Position numbers and translations under genes: made by a program
Source of the DNA: Bacteroidota bacterium
GTDB taxonomy: Bacteria; Bacteroidota; Bacteroidia; Bacteroidales; JADFUO01
Length of the DNA stretch: 9,446 nucleotides
Direction: 5' to 3'
NCBI GenBank assembly: GCA_015222115.1
Contig: JADFUO010000074.1
Location: 1 to 9,446, forward strand
The notes under the pieces: generated by a model
What the model saw: the letters and a program-made list of their open reading frames with translations, nothing else
The model's database searches: none
Told to the model about the DNA's origin: nothing
Shown here: positions 1 through 4,922 of the stretch, in pieces
Position numbering within the stretch: position 1 is the first letter of the stretch
Layout of the letters: each line of letters opens with the position of its first letter

Positions 1-204
1 CCCGGTATTATGGAACTTATAAGATTAAAGTACGGGCAGAAAAAACCAAATGCTTTATTAAGCAGGGGAGTGGCAGGAGTTATGGGCAATAGCTTAATTT
101 ATTCATTACCAGGAAGTGTTAAAGCAGTTAATGAATACATGAGTGAAATTACAAAGACGCTGCAACATTTGGTTTTTATGTTGTTTGGGTTGGATGTACA
201 TTAG
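1..204 (+). CDS. MogA/MoaB-family molybdenum cofactor biosynthesis protein, C-terminal fragment
   Basis: This is the 3' end of a gene that starts before the window; the frame is open from base 1 (Pro-Gly-Ile-Met...) to the TAG at 202-204, giving 67 visible residues. The stretch NALLSRGVAGVMGNSLIYSL followed by PGSVKAVNEYM matches the C-terminal part of the MogA/MoaB fold, where the LSR-AG and LPGS motifs help form the molybdopterin-binding surface. In this family MogA adenylylates molybdopterin before molybdate insertion; MoaB-type proteins are close relatives and the fragment cannot tell the two apart, so no symbol is given. The catalytic N-terminal half is outside the window. The next gene on the same strand is 38 bp away, so the two may be cotranscribed. 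The Met at base 10 is internal to the protein, not its start. Confidence 0.85.
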   Translation, partial: PGIMELIRLKYGQKKPNALLSRGVAGVMGNSLIYSLPGSVKAVNEYMSEITKTLQHLVFMLFGLDVH

Positions 205-242
205 AAATTAGAAATTTAAAATTAGAAATTAGAAATTAAAAA
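201..242 (+). repeat. Six tandem TTAGAAA-type heptamers between stop and start codons
   Basis: Bases 201-242 divide into six 7-mers: TTAGAAA, TTAGAAA, TTTAAAA, TTAGAAA, TTAGAAA, TTAAAAA. The first overlaps the TAG stop of the upstream gene (202-204) and the last abuts the ATG at 243. The spacer is therefore made entirely of the repeat, with variants in units 3 and 6. No Shine-Dalgarno sequence is present. A change in unit number would alter the intergenic distance without touching either protein. Confidence 0.85.
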
Positions 243-797
243 ATGACACGCAACGAAGCATTGGATTTACTTCACCAATATATTAAAAACGAAAAAATGC
301 TAAATCATTGTTATGCTTCCGAAGTTGTAATGGAAGCGTTGGCTAAGAGATTAGGCAGGGATGAAAGAAAATGGGCATTAGCAGGTTTGCTTCACGATCT
401 GGATGTTGAACTTGTGAATGCCGACCCAAAAATTCATGGTCTGGAAACAGCAAGAATACTTGAAGAAAAAGGCCTTGACCCGGAAATAGTGGAAGCAATA
501 AAAATGCACAATGAAAAAGCAAGCGGATTGGAACGCAGCACCGAGTTTCAGCATGCATTGGCAGCAGGCGAAACAATAACCGGTTTGATTGTGGCAACCA
601 CTTTGGTTTATCCCGATAAAAAATTGCAAAGTGTTAAGCCAAAGTCCGTTAGAAAAAGAATGAAGACAAAAGCCTTTGCCGCTTCCGTGAAACGTGAAAA
701 TATAATGGAATGTGAAAAAATCGATATTCCTATTGATGAGTTTATTATAATTTGCGTTGACGCAATGAAATCAATCAGCGACAAGATTGGACTGTAA
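243..797 (+). CDS. HD/HDIG-domain putative metal-dependent phosphohydrolase
   Basis: A 184-residue cytoplasmic protein formed almost wholly by one HD domain. The metal-site residues of the fold are visible: His22 (NHCYASE), the His51-Asp52 doublet in GLLHDLD, and later His65, His89 (AIKMHNE) and His104. The C-terminal half carries ALAAGETITGLIVATTLVYP and a lysine-rich segment (about 126-142), typical of short stand-alone HDIG proteins. Proteins of this superfamily hydrolyse phosphate esters, often nucleotides, but the substrate here cannot be read from sequence. Where many HD proteins have a fourth metal-ligand Asp in an A-A-D-E type motif, this one has A-A-G-E (Gly109-Glu110), so the metal site may differ. 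The start at 243 follows directly on the heptamer repeat, and the domain begins within about ten residues. It probably shares a transcript with the MogA/MoaB gene upstream. Confidence 0.8.
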   Translation: MTRNEALDLLHQYIKNEKMLNHCYASEVVMEALAKRLGRDERKWALAGLLHDLDVELVNADPKIHGLETARILEEKGLDPEIVEAIKMHNEKASGLERSTEFQHALAAGETITGLIVATTLVYPDKKLQSVKPKSVRKRMKTKAFAASVKRENIMECEKIDIPIDEFIIICVDAMKSISDKIGL

Positions 798-863
798 AAG
801 TTGTTAACATATAAAAAGTTAAAAATTAATTAAAAATGTTTAAAATAAATCACATTTATTAAA

Positions 864-871
864 TATCTTTG
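864..871 (+). promoter_or_regulatory. Bacteroidota -7 box (TATCTTTG) before the DivIC/FtsB-like gene
   Basis: TATCTTTG matches the TAnnTTTG consensus recognised by the Bacteroidota primary sigma factor. The expected -33 TTTG is only weakly represented (TTTA at 839-842, 21 bp upstream). The ATG is at 879, only seven bases after the box, so a transcript from here would have almost no leader. Confidence 0.35.
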
Positions 872-878
872 TTTTAAT

Positions 879-1178
879 ATGTTCAGAAAAATCCCTTCAT
901 TCTTAAAAAATAAGTTTTTTTACACTGCTTTGGCATTTATTGTATGGATGTTGTTTTTTGATAAAAATAATTTTATTTCACAGTTTGGGCTATTGTCTGA
1001 CCTTCGCGAAGTAGAAAATGAAAAACAATATTATCTTGAGGAAATTGAAAGTGATAAAAAAGCTACCGAAGAATTAATGACAGATACTATTACCTTAGAG
1101 AAATTTGCCCGCGAAAAATATATGATGAAAAGAGATAATGAAGATATATTTTTAATAGTCAGGGATGAAGAAAAATGA
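879..1178 (+). CDS. DivIC/FtsB-like septum formation initiator protein
   Basis: A 99-residue bitopic membrane protein with the layout of the FtsB/DivIC family. It has a short basic cytoplasmic N-terminus (about 1-11), one transmembrane helix (about 12-28, rich in Phe, Leu and Trp), a charged heptad-like coiled coil (about 37-68) and the conserved C-terminal segment LEKFAREKYMMKRDNEDIFL (from residue 73). In E. coli, FtsB pairs with FtsL through the coiled coil and joins FtsQ to activate septal peptidoglycan synthesis by FtsWI; the same periplasmic role is inferred here. Length is normal for the family. No FtsL or other division gene is adjacent. The TGA stop at 1176-1178 lies directly against the GGCTRA repeat element. 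Start chosen because the basic N-terminus and TM helix follow directly; a -7 box sits just before it. Confidence 0.85.
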   Translation: MFRKIPSFLKNKFFYTALAFIVWMLFFDKNNFISQFGLLSDLREVENEKQYYLEEIESDKKATEELMTDTITLEKFAREKYMMKRDNEDIFLIVRDEEK

Positions 1179-1182
1179 GATA

Positions 1183-1390
1183 GCCTAAGGCTGAGGCTAA
1201 GGCTGAGGCTAAGGCTGAGGTTTGAAAAAGGATGGTTACATAATTTTATTTATCGTTCAATTTCATGGAATAATCTGATATTAAACTGATTAAAAAATAT
1301 CGAATATCGATTAACGAATGACGAATAATGATATTTTTCAAAAAATCCTAACTTTTTGTATCCTCAGCCTTAGCCTTAGCCTCAGCCTTA
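1183..1390 (-). repeat. GGCTRA palindromic repeat element, copy 1
   Basis: A 208-bp non-coding element. Its left arm is exactly three copies of the 12-mer CTAAGGCTGAGG (1185-1220). Its right arm (1362-1390) is the hexamer series CCTCAG/CCTTAG in reverse orientation. The outer 29 bases of the two arms (1186-1214 and 1362-1390) are complementary at 27 positions by my count and could form a long stem around a ~147-bp AT-rich core. On the reverse strand the element matches copy 2 downstream: the core stretch 1251-1306 aligns without gaps to 2529-2584 with 2 mismatches in 56, and TACAAAAAGTTAGG next to the right arm is identical. It starts a few bases after the stop codon of the DivIC-like gene and carries no open reading frame of note. 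Confidence 0.85.
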
Positions 1391-1443
1391 TTTCTCAATA
1401 TACAAAACTGAATAAATTACATAAATTCTTGATTAACAGCACA

Positions 1444-1451
1444 TATTTTTG
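1444..1451 (+). promoter_or_regulatory. Candidate -7 box (TATTTTTG) before the radical SAM gene
   Basis: TATTTTTG fits TAnnTTTG and lies 13 bp before the ATG at 1465, between repeat copy 1 and the gene. No TTTG or TTG occurs 19-21 bp upstream, so the match is partial and could be chance in AT-rich DNA. Confidence 0.3.
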
Positions 1452-1464
1452 AAATTCCGATACA

Positions 1465-2409
1465 ATGAAATATCCATGGGGGCATAGCAGACGCTTTAAT
1501 GCTTATTCAAATTATATTTTAAAAGAGTTTGGTGAGCGGGTTCAAAAACTCAGCATTGATGCAGGTTTCACTTGTCCTAATCGTGATGGAACGGTAGGAA
1601 CAGGTGGTTGTACTTATTGTAATAACAATGCATTTAATCCTTCGTACTGCACACCTTCAAAATCAATAAGTCAACAAATTATTGAAGGCATTGAGTTTCA
1701 CCAAAAACGTTACAGGAGAGCCAATAAATATCTTGCTTATTTTCAGCCTTTTTCCAATACTTACGCTCCTTTGGATAAATTAAGAAATATTTATAACGAG
1801 GCATTAAAATTTCCGGAAGTTATTGGCTTGGTTATTGGTACCCGCCCTGATTGTATTGATGATAAAAAACTTGAATTTTTCAGTGAATTATCAAAAAAAT
1901 ATTACGTAATTATTGAATATGGCATTGAATCGTGTTATGATAAAACCTTAGAACGTGTTAACAGGGGACATAGTTTTGAACAATCGGTAAAAGCTATTAC
2001 CAAAACCGCACAAAAAGGAATAAAAACCGGAGCACATATAATTTTTGGATTACCCGGTGAAACAAAACAGGAGATGCTTGATGAAGCTGACATTTTATCT
2101 GAACTTCCTTTGAACAATATAAAATTTCATCAGCTACAGATAATTAAAGATACTGAAATGGCAAAAGAATATCGGGAGAAGCCGGAAAATTTCAACTTAT
2201 TTTCTCTTAATGAATACATTGATTTTATAATTACTTTTCTTGAAAGATTAACTCCTGATATTGTTATTGAACGATTTGCCGGTGAAGTTCCCCCACGATT
2301 TTTATCCGGTCCCAACTGGGGCTTGATAAGAAACGACCAAATCCTGAATTTAATTGAAAAAAAACTTTATGAAAAAAATACATGGCAAGGAAGGAGAAAA
2401 TTGAGATAG
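1465..2409 (+). CDS. TIGR01212-family (YhcC/YtqA-like) radical SAM protein
   Basis: A 314-residue cytoplasmic radical SAM enzyme, close in length to E. coli YhcC. The iron-sulfur ligands are Cys37, Cys49 and Cys52 in CPNRDGTVGTGGCTYC, the CX11CX2C spacing of this Elp3-related family rather than the usual CX3CX2C. Other hallmarks are FQPFSNTYAP (93-102), IGTRPDC (124-130), EYGIES (151-156), HIIFGLPGET (191-200), FHQLQIIKDT (221-230) and ERFAGEVPP (269-277). The enzyme should cleave S-adenosylmethionine to a 5'-deoxyadenosyl radical. As I recall, the Bacillus relative YtqA has been linked to wobble-uridine (mnm5U) tRNA modification with the methyltransferase YtqB; no such partner is beside it here, so the substrate stays open. 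The gene stands alone between two inverted copies of the GGCTRA element. Its last codons and TAG (TTGAGATAG) resemble the element's outer end, so the element may have supplied the C-terminus. Confidence 0.9.
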   Translation: MKYPWGHSRRFNAYSNYILKEFGERVQKLSIDAGFTCPNRDGTVGTGGCTYCNNNAFNPSYCTPSKSISQQIIEGIEFHQKRYRRANKYLAYFQPFSNTYAPLDKLRNIYNEALKFPEVIGLVIGTRPDCIDDKKLEFFSELSKKYYVIIEYGIESCYDKTLERVNRGHSFEQSVKAITKTAQKGIKTGAHIIFGLPGETKQEMLDEADILSELPLNNIKFHQLQIIKDTEMAKEYREKPENFNLFSLNEYIDFIITFLERLTPDIVIERFAGEVPPRFLSGPNWGLIRNDQILNLIEKKLYEKNTWQGRRKLR

Positions 2410-2653
2410 GCTGAGGCTCCATACGGACTCCTTTCAGTCGTAAGGCTGAGGCTGAGGCTAAGGCTAAGGATACAAAAAGTTAGGGTTCTTTGAAAAATAT
2501 TTCGTTCCATTTCAGTAGTATTATACATTATTCGATACTTTTTAATCAGTTTAATATCAGATTATTTCATGAAATTGAACGATAGAAGAAATTGTATAAC
2601 CATACTTTTTCACACCTTAGCCTTACGACAGAAAGGAGTCCGTATGGAGCCTC
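2410..2653 (+). repeat. GGCTRA palindromic repeat element, copy 2, with 39-bp terminal inverted repeats
   Basis: The second copy of the element, inverted relative to copy 1 and starting directly after the radical SAM stop codon. Its ends are near-perfect inverted repeats: 2413-2451 is complementary to 2615-2653 at 37 of 39 positions by my count. Each end consists of GAGGCT, then a block beginning CCATACGGACTCCTTTC and ending GTCGTA, then AGGCTRAGG. That block is absent from copy 1, whose ends contain only hexamers. Inside, TACAAAAAGTTAGG (2471-2484) and the AT-rich core 2529-2584 match copy 1, while about 2500-2528 has diverged. A 64-codon reading frame across the right half looks like chance. 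This element and the promoter after it account for most of the 369-bp gap. Confidence 0.85.
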
Positions 2654-2723
2654 AATCTATATATTATATTCAAAAAATTATTTCAATAAATTATTTTAAT
2701 TTACCATTCATTTTAATAAAAAA

Positions 2724-2738
2724 TATTATATATTTGCT
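2724..2738 (+). promoter_or_regulatory. Promoter core with -7 box TATATTTG for the first T9SS substrate gene
   Basis: TATATTTG at 2729-2736 matches TAnnTTTG, 42 bp before the ATG at 2779. The 15-mer TATTATATATTTGCT (2724-2738) is identical to 4870-4884 before the second T9SS substrate gene, at nearly the same distance from the start codon. No good -33 TTTG is present at the usual spacing. Confidence 0.5.
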
Positions 2739-2778
2739 ACAATTAAATAAACATTATTATTAATCAAAAATTTTTATC

Positions 2779-4623
2779 ATGAAAAAATTTTTACTTCTAA
2801 CAACAGCATTGTTTTTAATTTGCTTAACCACAAGAGCTCAGGACACTCTTTATATTGATGATTTTGAGTCATATACTCTTGGCGGGTATTTAGCAGTTCA
2901 GTCAAGTTGGTGGACAACCTGGAGCGGAGGAACAGGTGGTTCTGAAGACGCTATAATCAGCGACGAGCAAGCTCTGAGTCCAACACAATCAGTAAAAGTT
3001 GAAGGTTTAACCGATTTGATTTTACTATTGGGAAATCAAATTTCAGGTAAATACCAGGTAAACTTTTACTATTATATCCCGAGTGGATATGGTGGATATT
3101 ATAATTTTCAGCACTATGAATCTCCTGGTGTTGAATGGGCTTTGGAAGTGTATTTTGGTGAAACCGGAGACGGATACATACATGCAGGAGGACAAAATGT
3201 AGCATCTTTTACTTACAACCATGATGAATGGATATTTTGTAAAAACATCATTGACCTGGATAATGATGTTGGTGAGTTATGGATTGCCGGCACATTTGTT
3301 CACACATGGCAATGGAGCTTAACTTCACAGGGACAGCCGGGAGCAAATCAATTAGGAGGCCTGGATATTTATGCAGGTGCTCCCCCGGGAGAAACCCCAT
3401 TATTTTATATGGACGACATAATCTGGCTTGAGGTTGAACCAAGCACTGACCCGATAATTGAAGTAACTCCCGATATTTTTAATGAAATTATTGAGCCCGG
3501 ACAAGTTGCAACGCAGCCAATGACCATTGCAAATATTGGGGTTGGTGAACTGGAATTTGATATTGCGATTGTTTATAACATTGCAGCCGGTGAAAAATCA
3601 CAACTTTTAACTTCAAATAATTCCCAAAAAACTTATTCAAAAGCTCTTTTATCAAATAATCAAGTAATTGAGGACTCCGATTACAATCCATCTGCTTCAA
3701 CTCCTGCTCCGTCTGATGATGTTATATTACATTACGACGGAGATAATAATTCGGCAATAGGGCTGATAAACCCTGCTGAATTTCAGGTAGCTGCTATGTT
3801 CCCGAATTCATTAACCGTTCCGCATGCCGGCATGGAACTTACTTCTATTGAAATATTTATTAATGACCCTGCAGATGCATTTGCATTGAGGGTTTATGGA
3901 CAGGGAACTTCTTATGAACCCGGCGAATTACTTGTTGATCAACCTTTTACACCTGTTGCTTATGCATGGAATACAATTGCTTTAGATGTACCTGTTGTGA
4001 TTACCGGTGAAGATATCTGGGTTGGATATTGGATAAACCAAACAGTTACGGATATTTTCCCTGCAGGATGCGATATGGGACCTGCCGACCCTAATGGTAA
4101 TTGGATAAAATCAGGTATTGCCTGGACTCATCTTTCTTATGATTATAACTGGAATATCAGGGCACATTTAACAGGAGAACCGATAGAGCAATGGTTATCA
4201 GTTGACCCTGCTTCCGGGACTGTTTTACCTGATGAACCTGAAGAAGTTACAGTTACATTTGATGCTGCTAATTTGGAATTAGGTACTTATGCAGCCGAAA
4301 TCCAGATTAACAATAATGACCCTGTAACACCACAATTTATTGTTCCGGTTACACTGGATGTTGTGGCAGTTGGGATTAATGAAGTTGAAAAAAATGAAGC
4401 TGTTTTGATTTATCCTAACCCGGCTACTGATTTTATAAATATCAGTTCAACATCTGAAATCAATTCTGTAAAATTAATTAATTATATTGGCCAAACCATT
4501 CATAACAAAATTGTTAAAAATCAAAAAGTCAGAATAAACACTGCTGATTATAATGCCGGAATTTACTTCCTGCAGATAAAAACAAATAACACATTGGTTA
4601 CAAAACAGATTATTATTAAATAA
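2779..4623 (+). CDS. Secreted multidomain protein with T9SS type A sorting domain
   Basis: A 614-residue exported protein of unknown function. Residues 1-20 are a signal peptide (MKKF, hydrophobic core, cut likely at TRA|QD). Residues 27-217 form a beta-rich module with IDDFESYTLGGYLAVQS, WWTTWSG, GLTDLILLLG, YGGYYNF, DGYIHAGG, IDLDND and HTWQWSL, probably a jelly-roll (LamG/concanavalin-like) fold; the same module occurs twice in the next gene. Residues 227-266 look like the first strands of an Ig-like domain and 471-528 (QWLSVDPASG...GTYAAEIQINNNDP) like its remainder. Between them a ~200-residue insert carries a second beta-rich unit (about 313-465, from DDVILHYDGDNNS). Residues 541-614 are the T9SS C-terminal domain (LIYPNPATDF...GIYFLQI...KQIIIK), removed when the protein is attached to or released from the outer membrane. 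No catalytic residues are recognisable; binding or adhesion is inferred. Confidence 0.85.
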   Translation: MKKFLLLTTALFLICLTTRAQDTLYIDDFESYTLGGYLAVQSSWWTTWSGGTGGSEDAIISDEQALSPTQSVKVEGLTDLILLLGNQISGKYQVNFYYYIPSGYGGYYNFQHYESPGVEWALEVYFGETGDGYIHAGGQNVASFTYNHDEWIFCKNIIDLDNDVGELWIAGTFVHTWQWSLTSQGQPGANQLGGLDIYAGAPPGETPLFYMDDIIWLEVEPSTDPIIEVTPDIFNEIIEPGQVATQPMTIANIGVGELEFDIAIVYNIAAGEKSQLLTSNNSQKTYSKALLSNNQVIEDSDYNPSASTPAPSDDVILHYDGDNNSAIGLINPAEFQVAAMFPNSLTVPHAGMELTSIEIFINDPADAFALRVYGQGTSYEPGELLVDQPFTPVAYAWNTIALDVPVVITGEDIWVGYWINQTVTDIFPAGCDMGPADPNGNWIKSGIAWTHLSYDYNWNIRAHLTGEPIEQWLSVDPASGTVLPDEPEEVTVTFDAANLELGTYAAEIQINNNDPVTPQFIVPVTLDVVAVGINEVEKNEAVLIYPNPATDFINISSTSEINSVKLINYIGQTIHNKIVKNQKVRINTADYNAGIYFLQIKTNNTLVTKQIIIK

Positions 4624-4769
4624 ACTGACACTGAACGGGAATGCCAGCAGATAAGGAAACAAACAGCGATAAACCATTCAGTTAGTTTATTCGAAAATAG
4701 TAAAGTTTATGCGTTTTAGTATAAATGAATAACTGTCTTTTTAGAACTGATTAATTATAAAAATCATTC

Positions 4770-4824
4770 AATAGGCTATCTTAAAAGTAGTTTTAACCTT
4801 TGAGATAGCCTATTTTCCTTTTTT
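4770..4824 (+). terminator. Intrinsic terminator after the first T9SS substrate gene
   Basis: AATAGGCTATCT (4770-4781) and AGATAGCCTATT (4803-4814) are perfect inverted repeats of 12 bp, extendable by a wobble and three A-T pairs, followed by a T-rich tract (TTTTCCTTTTTT, 4813-4824). It lies about 150 bp after the stop codon, in the 299-bp gap between the two secreted-protein genes. The right arm with its flank, TGAGATAGCCTA (4801-4812), is identical to 1176-1187 at the outer end of repeat copy 1. Confidence 0.7.
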
Positions 4825-4850
4825 GCAAAAAAAATTATTAATAATTAAAA

Positions 4851-4882
4851 TTTGTTTTTAAAAATTTTTTATTATATATTTG
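4851..4882 (+). promoter_or_regulatory. Promoter (-33 TTTG, -7 TATATTTG) of the second T9SS substrate gene
   Basis: TTTG at 4851-4854 and TATATTTG at 4875-4882 are separated by 20 bp, the spacing known for Bacteroidota housekeeping promoters. The expected transcript would have a leader of about 35 nt before the ATG at 4923. It is the best-formed promoter in the window and shares a 15-bp core with the promoter of the first T9SS substrate gene. Confidence 0.6.
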
Positions 4883-4922
4883 CTCAAAATAATAAATATA
4901 GTATTAACCAAAATTATTAATT

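Noticed and set aside
343..629. Minus-strand frames opposite the HD-domain gene
   Set aside because: Cys/Phe/His-rich translations without family features, fully opposite a well-supported gene.
1183..2653. Composite transposon carrying the radical SAM gene
   Set aside because: No transposase or IS ends are visible, and the gene is an ordinary family member without foreign features. The flanking copies are better described as separate non-coding elements.
2569..2763. 64-codon plus-strand frame overlapping repeat copy 2
   Set aside because: It runs through the element's core and inverted repeat, resembles no protein family I know, and the promoter of the next gene lies inside it.
4620..4690. 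Imperfect inverted repeat just after the first T9SS substrate gene (ATAAACT...AGTTTAT)
   Set aside because: Pairing is broken, the loop is about 40 bases and no T tract follows; the hairpin at 4770-4824 is a much better terminator.
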